Assembly (NCBI RefSeq): GCF_002007105.1
Contig: NZ_MVBC01000002.1
Span: forward strand, 62,001-126,000
From: Hymenobacter sp. CRA2
Lineage (GTDB): Bacteria > Bacteroidota > Bacteroidia > Cytophagales > Hymenobacteraceae
Direction of reading: 5' to 3'
DNA: 64,000 nt
The notes under the pieces: generated by a model
Databases searched by the model: none
What the model saw: the letters and a program-made list of their open reading frames with translations, nothing else
Told to the model about the DNA's origin: nothing
In this document: piece after piece, positions 35,550 to 43,980 of the stretch
Layout: the number at the start of each line of letters is the position of its first letter
Position numbering within the stretch: position 1 is the first letter of the stretch
Position numbers and translations under genes: made by a program

Positions 35550-36944
35550 ATGAAGCCTGCCACCACGTTACCCGCCCCGCCCGCGCCCCTGGCTGACCTT
35601 GCCATCACGGCGGCCGTAGAGCGGCTGTTCACGCGGCAGCGCGGCATATCCGCCGCCTTTATCAACGTGGCTACCCACGCGGGCATCGTCATGCTTACCG
35701 GCTTCACGGACCACTTGCTCGGCCGCGACCGGGCCGAGGAGGTGGCTAAAGCTGTGCGCGGGGTGCGCGGTGTAATCAACAACGTGGAGGTACGCACCCC
35801 AGACGTGTCGGACGAAGTGCTACGGCAGGATGTGGCCGAGGCCCTGGCTACCAATCCCGCTACGCACCCGTTGCCGCTGACCTGCCGGGCCCAAAACGGC
35901 GTCGTGGAGCTGCGCGGCACGGTACGCAACTGGGCCGAACGGCAGCTGGCGCTGCACGTAGCCAAAGGTGTGCGCGGCATTTGCCAGCTCACCGACCACC
36001 TGGAGCACGCCTCCCGCCCCGTCACCGGCAACGACGAGCGGCTGGCCACGGAAATCCGCGAGCTGCTGCGCTGGAACGTGCGCGTGCATGCCGGCCTGGT
36101 CAGCGTCGAGGTGCGCGGCGGCCGCGTCACGCTCGGTGGCGGCGTGGGCAGCGCCGCCGAGCGCAGCGAGGTGGTGGGCATGGCCTGGGCGGCGGGGGCG
36201 GGACTGGTCGACAGCCTGGCGCTGCGCGTGGACCCGGAACTGCCGCCCGACGAGCTGCGCCGGGACAAGTACGCCTACCACGCCGACGCCGACATTGCAC
36301 GGGCCCTGCGCGACGCTTTGCGGTACGACCCGCGGGTGGTTTTGTCGGAGCCGGAGGTGGCCGTGCACAACGGGCTGGTCACGCTGCGCGGCGCCGTCAG
36401 TAGCTTGGGCGCCCGCCTGGCGGCCGAGCAGGACGCCCGCGGCATCGTGGGCGTGCTGGGCGTGCGCAACCTGCTGACGGTGTGCCCGCCCGAGCTGCCA
36501 GCGGATCCGCTCATCCGGCGTCGGGTTCAGGCAGCCCTGCGCCGCGACCCGTACCTGCACGACGTGGCGCTGGCCGTGCAGGTTCGCAACGGCTGGGTGA
36601 GCCTGAGCGGCACTGTGGGCACCCGCTTCGAGACGGCCCGCGCCGAGCGGGTGGCGTCCCAGATCAACGGGGTGGTACACGTCGAGAATCACCTGCAACT
36701 GCCCGCGCCCGTGCTGGCCCAGCCCGACGACGCGGCCCTGGCCGACGCCATTCGGCACGAGTTGCACTGGAACACCTTTCTGCACGACCAACCGGTGCAG
36801 GTAACCGTCAACCACGGCCGCGCCACGCTGCGCGGCACCGTCGAGGACTGGCACCGGGCCCAGATGGTGGTGCACTGCGCCTACGTGGCCGGGGCCCGCG
36901 CCGTCAACGACCAACTCCGCATCCGGGAAGAGCTGCCGCTGTAG
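35550..36944 (+). CDS. Six-BON-domain protein
   Basis: About 464 residues from ATG 35550 (MKPATTLPAPPAPLADLAIT). The six BON repeats are in the same order as in the 23115 paralogue, with repeat 1 LITAAVERLFTRQRGISAAFINVATHAGIVMLTGF (part) and repeat 6 ending VAGARAVNDQLRI. There is no export signal. It lies 66 bp after the DUF2892 gene and 48 bp before AdhP. Having two BON proteins in one operon suggests they assemble together; this is inference. Confidence 0.85.
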   Translation: MKPATTLPAPPAPLADLAITAAVERLFTRQRGISAAFINVATHAGIVMLTGFTDHLLGRDRAEEVAKAVRGVRGVINNVEVRTPDVSDEVLRQDVAEALATNPATHPLPLTCRAQNGVVELRGTVRNWAERQLALHVAKGVRGICQLTDHLEHASRPVTGNDERLATEIRELLRWNVRVHAGLVSVEVRGGRVTLGGGVGSAAERSEVVGMAWAAGAGLVDSLALRVDPELPPDELRRDKYAYHADADIARALRDALRYDPRVVLSEPEVAVHNGLVTLRGAVSSLGARLAAEQDARGIVGVLGVRNLLTVCPPELPADPLIRRRVQAALRRDPYLHDVALAVQVRNGWVSLSGTVGTRFETARAERVASQINGVVHVENHLQLPAPVLAQPDDAALADAIRHELHWNTFLHDQPVQVTVNHGRATLRGTVEDWHRAQMVVHCAYVAGARAVNDQLRIREELPL

Positions 36945-36992
36945 CGCTGGCCCTGACTGATACTTCTGCTTCACTTTCTCACCCCTTTTGCC

Positions 36993-38075
36993 ATGCATCC
37001 TCCCCTCATGAAAGCCGCCGTGGCCCACGGCTACGGCCAACCCCTGCAGATCGAGCACGTGCCCGTTCCCGAAGTCACGGCGGGCAAGATTCTGGTGCAG
37101 CTCGAAGCCTGCGGCGTGTGCCACACCGACCTGCACGCCATTAATGGTGACTGGCCTATACGCGCCACCCTGCCCCTGATTCCGGGCCACGAGGGCACCG
37201 GCACGGTGGTGGCCGTGGGCGAAGGCGTGACCCAGGTGCGCGTGGGCGACCGGGTGGGCGTGCCCTGGCTGCACACCGCCTGCGGCCACTGCGAATACTG
37301 CCTCACCGGCTGGGAAACGCTCTGCACGGCCCAGCAGAACACAGGCTACTCCGTGCCCGGCTGCTACGCCGAGTACGTGCTGGCCGACCCCAACTACGTC
37401 GGCCACCTGCCCGACGAGCTGTCGTTTCAGGAAGCGGGGCCCATCCTGTGCGCCGGCGTGACGGTGTACAAGGGCCTGAAGGAAACCGACGTCCGCCCCG
37501 GCCAGTGGGTGGTCATCTCGGGCGTGGGCGGCCTGGGCCACCTGGCCGTGCAATACGCCAAGGCCATGGGTATGCGTGTGGCCGCCGTGGACGTGAGCGA
37601 CGACAAGCTGGCCCTGGCCCGCAGCGTAGGGGCGGAAGTGCTGGTCAATGCCGCCAGCGCCGACGCCGGGGCGGAAATTCAGCGGCAAATCGGTGGGGCC
37701 CACGGCGTGCTGGTCACGGCACCCTCTCAGCCGGCCTTCGCCCAAGCCCTGACCATGCTGCGGCGCCGCGGCACCCTGGCGCTGGTGGGCCTGCCGCCTG
37801 GCAGCTTCGAGGTGCCCATTTTCGACCTGGTACTTACCCGCAAAACCGTGCGCGGCTCCATCGTGGGCACCCGGCAGGATTTGACGGAAAGCCTGGCCCT
37901 GGCCGCCGCCCACCAAGTGCGGGTACATTTTCGTTGCGAGCCACTCGAAAACATCAACCAGGTGCTGGCCGACATGGCCGCCGGCACCATCGGCGGGCGT
38001 GTAGTGCTCGACCTGACGCTGCCCGCCCCGCAACCGGCCGAGGTCACCGCGGCGGCTGCCGTCGAGGCCGACTGA
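36993..38075 (+). CDS. adhP: Zinc-dependent alcohol dehydrogenase, AdhP type
   Basis: NAD(H)-linked interconversion of ethanol and acetaldehyde (or similar short alcohols), cytoplasmic. Catalytic zinc ligands lie in EACGVCHTDLHAINGDW and PLIPGHEGTG. The structural zinc site is CGHCEYCLTGWETLC. The coenzyme fold shows VISGVGGLGHLAVQYAKAMGMRV, followed by DVSDDKL and the family end VGTRQDLTESLALAA. It matches E. coli AdhP by eye along its length, with a 20-residue Ala/Pro tail extra. A second start at 37008 (MKAAVAHG) is the family norm. Its operon position behind BON genes suggests a fermentative NADH sink under low oxygen. Confidence 0.92.
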   Translation: MHPPLMKAAVAHGYGQPLQIEHVPVPEVTAGKILVQLEACGVCHTDLHAINGDWPIRATLPLIPGHEGTGTVVAVGEGVTQVRVGDRVGVPWLHTACGHCEYCLTGWETLCTAQQNTGYSVPGCYAEYVLADPNYVGHLPDELSFQEAGPILCAGVTVYKGLKETDVRPGQWVVISGVGGLGHLAVQYAKAMGMRVAAVDVSDDKLALARSVGAEVLVNAASADAGAEIQRQIGGAHGVLVTAPSQPAFAQALTMLRRRGTLALVGLPPGSFEVPIFDLVLTRKTVRGSIVGTRQDLTESLALAAAHQVRVHFRCEPLENINQVLADMAAGTIGGRVVLDLTLPAPQPAEVTAAAAVEAD

Positions 38076-38118
38076 TCAGCCTGCCCATATCCACTCCCCA
38101 CGTTCCAGCTCTTGTCCC

Positions 38119-38943
38119 ATGCAACCGGCATTTGTTGTTCTGACTGACTTTTCCAGCGCCGCCGAACGGGCTGTGCGCTACGCCACGCAGCTAGCCCAGC
38201 AAGTGCGCGGCCGCCTGGTGTTACTGAACGTGTACCAGGATCCGCTGCTGGAGCCCGAGGCGGCCATGGTCACCATTCCGCTGGTGCTGCAAAGCCGCCG
38301 GCAGACGCTGGCCGACTTGGCCGAACGCGCCCGGCAACTGGCCCTGCCCGCCGAAGCCGAGCTATCGGTGGAAACTCTGGCCGATACCGTGGCCGACGTG
38401 GTGCGCCGCCACCAGCCCCAGCTGCTGGTGCTGGGCCGTGCCAAGGACGAAACGCTGCTCGACCGGCTGGTGCGCCACCAGGCCGCGCCTATCCTGCAGG
38501 CGGCTCGCTACCCCTTGCTGCTCGTGCCCGAAACCTGGCCTGCCGACGCGGCCCCGCGCCGCATCGTGGTGGCCGCCGACGAGCACGGCTTCTGGCTCAC
38601 GCCCGCCTCCCTGGCGCTGCGCGAGCTGCTGGCCGGCTGGCAAGCCAGCACCACGGTCGTGCACGTGGGCCCAGCGCACGGCCCGTCGCGGGCTACCGTC
38701 GGGTTTGAGGCCGTGCGCCGCTGCGGGCTGTTCGGCTCGCTCGACGACAACAGCCTCTACGAGGTGCGCGAGGAAACGCCGGCGGAGGGCGTGGTGCACG
38801 CGGCCCGGGAGCTGCAGGCCGATCTGGTGGTGGTGCTGGCCCGACCGCATAGCTTTCTAGGCGGGCTGTTCCACCGCAGCGTCACGGCCCAGGTGCTGCG
38901 CAACAGCCCCGTGCCCGTGCTGGTGCTGCCCACCATGCATTAA
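38119..38943 (+). CDS. Universal stress protein, tandem UspA domains
   Basis: Starts MQPAFVVLTDFSSAAERAVRYATQL. The first domain ends YPLLLVPETWPADAAPRR, the second starts IVVAADEHGFWLTPA and ends GGLFHRSVTAQVLRNSPVPVLVLPTMH. It keeps the Asp of the first strand and the G-x-x-x-H-R-S-V-T tail. It is the last gene of the operon starting at 33929 and is followed by a hairpin at 38973-39020. It is closest in style to the Usp at 52747 at the N-terminus (F-V-V-L-T-D). Confidence 0.86.
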   Translation: MQPAFVVLTDFSSAAERAVRYATQLAQQVRGRLVLLNVYQDPLLEPEAAMVTIPLVLQSRRQTLADLAERARQLALPAEAELSVETLADTVADVVRRHQPQLLVLGRAKDETLLDRLVRHQAAPILQAARYPLLLVPETWPADAAPRRIVVAADEHGFWLTPASLALRELLAGWQASTTVVHVGPAHGPSRATVGFEAVRRCGLFGSLDDNSLYEVREETPAEGVVHAARELQADLVVVLARPHSFLGGLFHRSVTAQVLRNSPVPVLVLPTMH

Positions 38944-38972
38944 GCTAAGGCGGCAGCTCAGCAATGCTAGTG

Positions 38973-39020
38973 CCCCAACCCGTTCCATCTACAGCTTCGG
39001 CTGCCCGGGGCGGGTTGGGG
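38973..39020 (+). terminator. Hairpin terminator after Usp
   Basis: CCCCAACCCG (38973-38982) pairs perfectly with CGGGTTGGGG (39011-39020) around a 28-base loop, 30 bp after the stop at 38943. Confidence 0.5.
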
Positions 39021-39169
39021 TTGCGTATTAATTTCGCATGCTGGTTTAGTCTTAACGGACGGAACTGCCGGGCCACACAATCCGGGTTTACTTGATTCCC
39101 GAAGTGCTCTACGCAAATAACTGTAGCTACCTCAGTTCGCCGCCGTGGTAGCAGCAAGGCTGGCTACGC

Positions 39170-39541
39170 TTACTCGTAGTGGGGCTGGTTGAGGGCCATG
39201 TCGCGGCATAGGCAGCGCAGCACGTACAGGCGCAGGTCGGGGCGTATGGGCAGCAGCTCCCACAGGTCTGCTCGCGGCAGCACCCGTACCCGGCAATCGG
39301 TATGAGCCCGGGCCGTATGCGGGCAGGTGGCTTTCAGCAGGTGCGAGGCGCCGAGCAAGGCCGGCGCGCCCAGCGTGAGGGAGGCGGCTGCCGCCGCGTG
39401 AGCGGGGCCTATTTCTACGCAGCCTTGTTCCAGCCAGTAGACATAAGCTGCCGGCTGGCCGCCCCGGAACAGGTAACGACCGGCCGCCACGTCAAGCGGA
39501 ACTCCAATCAGCAGTCCGGCTTCAAATAAGCGGTTGAGCAT
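39170..39541 (-). CDS. Cyclic-nucleotide-binding-fold protein without HTH
   Basis: 123 residues from ATG 39541 (MLNRLFEAGLLIGVPLDVAAG). It reads as one cNMP-binding/Crp sensor barrel: GRYLFRGGQPAAYVYWLEQGCVEIGP and later ARAHTDCRVRVLPRADLWELLPIRPDL. It ends where the dimer helix would begin, so the DNA-binding domain is absent. Conserved phosphate-binding R-x-A of true cAMP sites is not seen. It has its own FNR-like box (39615-39626) and lies next to the FNR-type regulator, so it may modulate that protein by heterodimer formation, or be a truncated relative. Confidence 0.7.
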   Translation of the reverse strand: MLNRLFEAGLLIGVPLDVAAGRYLFRGGQPAAYVYWLEQGCVEIGPAHAAAAASLTLGAPALLGASHLLKATCPHTARAHTDCRVRVLPRADLWELLPIRPDLRLYVLRCLCRDMALNQPHYE

Positions 39542-39614
39542 AGCTTGCTCCGGCAACGCTGAAAAGGAGCTGCGCGGAATACTATAATATCACACGACTA
39601 ATCCGGAGATGCAG

Positions 39615-39626
39615 TGATTTTCATCA
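39615..39626. promoter_or_regulatory. FNR-like box
   Basis: TGATTTTCATCA, 74 bp upstream of the HTH-less sensor gene start at 39541. The other side is the 3' end of the FNR-type gene, so it serves the leftward gene only. Confidence 0.6.
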
Positions 39627-39754
39627 CATAATAAGATGATACTCCACCATTTTCAGCGCCCTGCGGATCAGCACCAGCGGCCAGCCTGGGCCACCTGGAC
39701 GAAAACAAGCCCCCAATAAATGTAGCGGCAGCTGCCCAAGGCTCCGGGCGGCAT

Positions 39755-40459
39755 CTATTCGTACAGCGTCGAAATTTCCACTAGCCGCTCGGCCTGGAGC
39801 ACAGTGATGGCGCTGCCTTTGGTGGTCAGCACGCCCTCGTCCTTGAGCTCGGCCATGAAGCGGCTGACCGTTTCTTTGGCCGTACCGACCAGTGCGGCCA
39901 AATCGTCGCGCCCGATGCTGATCTGATTGGGCGCTTCCGGCGGTGGCGGGTACGTGCGCAGCAGCAGCAGCAGGGCCTCCGCCAGCCGCTCGCGTACGGG
40001 TTTGTAAGCCATGTGCAGCAGGCGCTCTTCCGTTTCGCCCAGCACCTGGGCGAGCAGTTTCATGACCGAAGTCGAAAACGGCGCGCTGCGCTCGATCAAC
40101 CGAAAAAAATCAGCCCGCGGCAGCTGACAGACCTCCGCGTCGTCCAGGGCTATGGCATCGGCCGAATGGGTGCTGTCGGCCAGCAGCGCCCGGTAGCCCA
40201 GCACGTCGCCGGCTTTGGCCAGCCGCATGATCTGCTCCTTGCCGTCGCCGCCCAGCTTGCTCACCTTAATGTGGCCGTGGTAGATGCAATACAGGCCCAA
40301 CGGCCAGCTGCCCTCCCGAAAAACGAACTGCCCCCGCTGGTACTGCTGGCAGGTTTTGCCTAAGGCAAACAACTCCAGGTCCGCCAGCTTGCAGGCGGCC
40401 TGTACCGAATGCTGCCGGACGGGGCAGTGCTGGCAGTTAGGCGGCACGAAGCGTTTCAT
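39755..40459 (-). CDS. FNR/CRP-family regulator with cysteine cluster
   Basis: 234 residues from ATG 40459 (MKRFVPPNCQHCPVRQ). Cysteines lie at 9, 12, 23 and 37 at the N-terminus and Cys111 in EVCQLPRADF, the position of E. coli FNR Cys122; together these could hold an oxygen-sensitive Fe-S cluster. The sensor barrel (FVFREGSWPLGLYCIYHGHIKV) is followed by a dimer helix and the HTH RDDLAALVGTAKETVSRFMAEL, with E196-T-V-S199-R200 as in FNR, the residues that read TTGAT. It is the obvious candidate to bind the TGA-N6-TCA sites of this region, including 40589 upstream of itself. Longer starts to 40561 are possible. Confidence 0.88.
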   Translation of the reverse strand: MKRFVPPNCQHCPVRQHSVQAACKLADLELFALGKTCQQYQRGQFVFREGSWPLGLYCIYHGHIKVSKLGGDGKEQIMRLAKAGDVLGYRALLADSTHSADAIALDDAEVCQLPRADFFRLIERSAPFSTSVMKLLAQVLGETEERLLHMAYKPVRERLAEALLLLLRTYPPPPEAPNQISIGRDDLAALVGTAKETVSRFMAELKDEGVLTTKGSAITVLQAERLVEISTLYE

Positions 40460-40485
40460 GTTTATCCGAGGCTTAAACATTAGAC

Positions 40486-40501
40486 TGTTTAAATATAAAC
40501 A
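40486..40501 (-). promoter_or_regulatory. AT-rich promoter with inverted repeat, FNR-type gene
   Basis: TGTTTA-AATA-TAAACA lies 27 bp upstream of the chosen start codon. Read leftward it contains TATATTTA, seven of eight matches to the Bacteroidota -7 element TAnnTTTG. It may mark the regulator's own promoter. Confidence 0.4.
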
Positions 40502-40588
40502 ATTGGCCCTGGAGAAAAGCTCGACCGATGTCAATACAGGGCTTCTTTCTGGCAACCTCAACCTTGGACTCCTGCAGCAAGACGCTTG

Positions 40589-40600
40589 TGACGAATGTCA
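40589..40600. promoter_or_regulatory. FNR-like box, BON operon and regulator gene
   Basis: TGACGAATGTCA, 95 bp upstream of the BON start at 40695 and 130 bp upstream of the divergent FNR-type gene. It could give both operon activation and autoregulation. Confidence 0.62.
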
Positions 40601-40694
40601 CTTTTTTCCTTAGTAAAGCTCATTTTATCCCAACTGCCCGCCGCTGACATTTGACGCAGTTCCTTTCTTCACTCTTTTGGTAACGCCAATTGCC

Positions 40695-42101
40695 ATGCAG
40701 TGCCCCGACCCCACGACGGCCGCCGAGCAGCTGACCGACCAGGACATCACCCGGGCCGTTGAGCTGCTGTTCCTGACCAAAAAAGGCGTGACTTCGCAAC
40801 TGCTCGAAGTCGGTACCCGCGACGGCATCGTTGAGCTGGCCGGCTTGACCAATAACCTGCTCGCCCGCGAACGGGCCGAAGCCATTGCCAAGGAAGTGCG
40901 CGGGGTACGCGGGGTAGTCAATACCATCGTCGTGCGCACCCAGCCCGTGTCTGATGCCGAACTACTACGTGCCGTCCGGCAAACGTTGCAGGACCACGCG
41001 GTGACGGCCGATTACCCTATTCAGTGCCAGGTGCAGCAGGGCGCGGTGATGGTGACGGGCACCGTGCGCTCTTGGGCCGAGCAGCAGCTAGCGCTGCAAC
41101 TGCTGAAAGGCATACGCGGCGTTCAGCAAGTGCACGACCAGCTGCTGGTGCAGCCGCAGCCCGGCCAGCCGCCGGCGCACCTGCTGCCCCGGCTACGGGC
41201 CCTGCTGGAGTGGGATGTGCGGCTGAAAAGCGACCTGGTAAGCCTGCGCCGCGACAACGCCACGGTGCACGTGTCGGGTACCGTGGGCACGCCGGCAGAA
41301 CGCGAGCAGGTCATTGGCTTGGCCTACGCGGCCGGGGCTGCCCACGTCGAGGCCGATAACCTGGCCGTGGCCGACTGGGCGCGAGACAAGCAGCTGCGGC
41401 TGCAGCGTTTCGTCCCGAAGGCCGACGCCGACATCGAGCGAGCCGTGCGGGATGTGCTGCACCTGGATGCGCGGGTGCAGCCTTTCGCGGCAACGGTAAT
41501 TGTCAATGTACGCCACGGCCAGGTCACGCTGTTCGGCACCGTGGGGCATTTGCTGGCCCACGACGCGGCCGCGCAGGACGCCGGCAACGTCATCGGCGTG
41601 GTGGCAGTGCAGAACCTGCTGCAAATACGCGCCCACTACCTGGCCCCGGACGCCGTGACGCGGCAGCAGGTGGCCGCGGCCCTGGCCCGCGACGCCTACG
41701 TGGGGCACTACGCCTTCCTAGTGGCCGTGCACGATGGGAAAGTTCGCCTTGATGGCACCGTGCCCTCCTACGCCAACCAAGCGCGTGCTGCCGAGGTGGC
41801 GGCAGGAATCCGAGGCGTGGCCGCCGTGGAAAATTATGTCGCGGTGCAGCAGGCACCGCGGCCCGGGCAGCTGTTCCACGTTCCGGAGCCAGACGCTGCG
41901 CTGGCCGAGCGCATTCGCAGCCACTTCTTCTGGTCAGCGCGGCTACACGATCAGGAAATCAACGTGCAGGTGCGCGACGGGCAGGTGACACTCAGCGGCA
42001 CCGCCGACACCCGCCTTGACCGGGAACAGGCCGCGGAAGAAGCGCTGCTGTGCGGGGCACGCGAGGTCCGCAACCACCTGCACCTGGCCTACGCACCCTG
42101 A
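40695..42101 (+). CDS. Six-BON-domain protein
   Basis: 468 residues from ATG 40695 (MQCPDPTTAAEQLTDQDITR). Six BON repeats align one to one with those of the 23115 protein, and several blocks are identical (REVRNHLHLAY against RDVNNHLHLPAY; EAIAKEVRGVRGV in both). No signal peptide. With the Usp at 42423 it forms a BON-Usp pair that looks like a duplicate of 23115-25414. Directly adjacent, divergently, is the FNR-type regulator. Its role in osmotic or envelope stress follows from the BON family; cytoplasmic location is inferred from the missing signal. Confidence 0.86.
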   Translation: MQCPDPTTAAEQLTDQDITRAVELLFLTKKGVTSQLLEVGTRDGIVELAGLTNNLLARERAEAIAKEVRGVRGVVNTIVVRTQPVSDAELLRAVRQTLQDHAVTADYPIQCQVQQGAVMVTGTVRSWAEQQLALQLLKGIRGVQQVHDQLLVQPQPGQPPAHLLPRLRALLEWDVRLKSDLVSLRRDNATVHVSGTVGTPAEREQVIGLAYAAGAAHVEADNLAVADWARDKQLRLQRFVPKADADIERAVRDVLHLDARVQPFAATVIVNVRHGQVTLFGTVGHLLAHDAAAQDAGNVIGVVAVQNLLQIRAHYLAPDAVTRQQVAAALARDAYVGHYAFLVAVHDGKVRLDGTVPSYANQARAAEVAAGIRGVAAVENYVAVQQAPRPGQLFHVPEPDAALAERIRSHFFWSARLHDQEINVQVRDGQVTLSGTADTRLDREQAAEEALLCGAREVRNHLHLAYAP

Positions 42102-42191
42102 TACCGGGCTACCTGCTCCGCTAGCCCTCCGCCGTTCCTTTTGGCACGGCCGGCAGGATAGGCTTACCCTGTCTACTTTGTTTTCTTCGCA

Positions 42192-42404
42192 ATGAAAGCT
42201 CCCTTGCCTTCTCCCAGACGAAGGGCCGCAGCCGAACGCGCGGCCACGTCCCCTCGCTTCCCCGGCTGCACCGCGTACCCGCCCTCGGGGAAGCAGCATC
42301 TGTTCCGGCCGGATGAGCCTACGCCTCTGGACGACCTACTCACCGAAGCCGAGGGCCTGGCGCGCAACGCGCACCTGCTGGGACCCTATGCCGGCTCGTT
42401 TTAA
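42192..42404 (+). CDS. Small basic hypothetical protein
   Basis: 70 residues: a basic Pro/Arg/Ala-rich first half and PDEPTPLDDLLTEAEGLARNAHLLGPYAGSF (part) as an acidic helical second half. It lies between the BON and Usp genes on the same strand (gaps 90 and 18 bp). It has no recognised family, and the paralogous BON-Usp pair at 23115 lacks a counterpart. Coding status is uncertain. Confidence 0.4.
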   Translation: MKAPLPSPRRRAAAERAATSPRFPGCTAYPPSGKQHLFRPDEPTPLDDLLTEAEGLARNAHLLGPYAGSF

Positions 42405-42422
42405 CCTTGTCATTTCCTGACC

Positions 42423-43241
42423 ATGACTACGCCCGCCCTTGTGGTACTGACCGATTTTCTGGCGGTGTCCAACCAGGCATTGGCTTACGCCGCTGCCTTG
42501 GCCGGGCCGCTGCAGGCGCACCTGGTGTTGCTGCACGTGCGCCACGACGGCCTGCTCGCCCCGGAGGCTTACCACCACCGCGGCAGCGAGCAGCAGACCC
42601 GACAGGCCCTGCAGCAGCTGGCGGCCAGTCAGCCCGTGCCAGCGCAGGTAGAAATCTCCGACGGTTATCTCCCGGAGGCGGTGGCCGACGCCGTGCGCCA
42701 CCACCAGCCCCGGCTGCTGGTGCTGGGGCGGCCCGGTACGGCCACCATGCCCGAGGAGATAGTGGCCAGTGCCGCCCTCGACCTGCTGCGCCACGTACCC
42801 TACCCGCTGCTCATCGTGCCCACCGTGGGCTGGCAATGCACCTTGCCCAAGCGGCTGCTGCTGGCCGTCGACGGGGAGCCGTTTGCTCTGTGTGGCGAGC
42901 CTACCATCGTGCAGGATCTGCTGGACAAGCTGGCAGCCGAACTAACGGTGCTCCACGTCACCGACCGGAAAGATCCGGGCGCCACGGCCGGGCACCACGC
43001 CCTGCAATCGGTGCGGCGCAGCGGCCTGGCCGAGCTGCCCGCCGCCTACCACCCGCGCATCGTGTACCATGCGCGCGCCGCCGAAGGCATCCTGGAAGGC
43101 GCGGCCGAAACCGACGCCGACTTGCTGGTGCTGGTCGCGCGCCGGCACAGCCTACTCGGTAGCCTGTTTCACCGCAGCGTCACGGCCCAGCTGATTGGGC
43201 AGAGCACGTTGCCGCTGCTGCTACTGCCGGCACTGGACTAA
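42423..43241 (+). CDS. Universal stress protein, tandem UspA domains
   Basis: Starts TTPALVVLTDFLAVSNQALAYAAALAGPLQAHLVLLHVRHDGLL (in part), closely matching the Usp at 24593. The first domain ends YPLLIVPTVGWQCTLPKR, the second starts LLLAVDGEPFALCGEP and ends GSLFHRSVTAQLIGQSTLPLLLLPALD. It is the last gene of the 40695 operon and convergent with the ABC transporter ending at 43281, with a hairpin at 43245-43267 between them. Confidence 0.86.
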   Translation: MTTPALVVLTDFLAVSNQALAYAAALAGPLQAHLVLLHVRHDGLLAPEAYHHRGSEQQTRQALQQLAASQPVPAQVEISDGYLPEAVADAVRHHQPRLLVLGRPGTATMPEEIVASAALDLLRHVPYPLLIVPTVGWQCTLPKRLLLAVDGEPFALCGEPTIVQDLLDKLAAELTVLHVTDRKDPGATAGHHALQSVRRSGLAELPAAYHPRIVYHARAAEGILEGAAETDADLLVLVARRHSLLGSLFHRSVTAQLIGQSTLPLLLLPALD

Positions 43242-43244
43242 GTT

Positions 43245-43267
43245 CAGCCGGGCCACAAAGCCGGCTG
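43245..43267. terminator. Short bidirectional hairpin
   Basis: CAGCCGG-N9-CCGGCTG between convergent Usp (stop 43241) and ABC ATPase (stop 43281) genes. It could end transcription from both sides. Confidence 0.5.
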
Positions 43268-43280
43268 CCATTCCTGCAGG

Positions 43281-43979
43281 TCAGGAATTAGGCCTGCTCG
43301 CCTCTCGCATAATGCGCCCGTCTTCCATCTCGATGATGCGGTGGGTTTTGGCCGCAAACGCCGGGTCGTGGGTGACGATGAGCAGGGCCTGTTGGTGGGC
43401 CTGGGCCAGCTCCTGAAAGATGTCGAACACCACCCCGGAGTTCTTTTTATCGAGGTTGCCGGTGGGCTCGTCGCCCATGATGATGAGCGGGTCGTTGATC
43501 AAGGCCCGGGCAATGGCCACGCGCTGCTTCTGCCCGCCCGACAGCTGGTAGGGCATTTTCCGGGCTTCGTCGGCGATGCCCAGCAGGCGCAGCTTCTCGT
43601 AGGCCCGGTGCTCCAATTCCTGAGGGCTGAGCCGACCGAGCTTCTGGCCGGGCAGCATTACGTTGCGCAGCACCGAAAACTCGTTGAGCAGGTAGTGAAA
43701 CTGGAAGACGAAGCCGATTTGCTCGTTGCGCACCCGCGCCAGCTCGGCTTCGGTTTTGCCGCCCATCACCGCCCCGTCGAGCAGCAGCGTGCCCTCGTAG
43801 TCGGTGTCCATGGTCGAGAGGATGTAGAGCAGCGTGGATTTGCCGCAGCCCGATTTGCCCACGATGGAAGCAAACTCCCCGCGGCCGAGCCCGAAGCTGA
43901 TGTCGCGCAGTACCTGCACCCGTACCGGATCGGCGAAATACTTCGTGATGTTGCGGGCTTCCAGGATGGGCGTGCTCAT
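43281..43979 (-). CDS. ABC transporter ATPase, LolD/MacB-like
   Basis: From [18 protein letters not shown]. Walker [12 protein letters not shown]-loop [25 protein letters not shown] signature [15 protein letters not shown], Walker [18 protein letters not shown] and switch His THDPAF. The Phe-Q-F-H-Y-L and E-P-T-G-N-L-D forms are typical of LolD/MacB ATPases that drive mechanotransmission across the envelope rather than classical import. Last of a leftward operon: beta-barrel (47400), adaptor (46430), permease (45240), ATPase, with 1 bp between permease and ATPase. Confidence 0.9.
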   Translation of the reverse strand: MSTPILEARNITKYFADPVRVQVLRDISFGLGRGEFASIVGKSGCGKSTLLYILSTMDTDYEGTLLLDGAVMGGKTEAELARVRNEQIGFVFQFHYLLNEFSVLRNVMLPGQKLGRLSPQELEHRAYEKLRLLGIADEARKMPYQLSGGQKQRVAIARALINDPLIIMGDEPTGNLDKKNSGVVFDIFQELAQAHQQALLIVTHDPAFAAKTHRIIEMEDGRIMREASRPNS

Positions 43980-43980
43980 C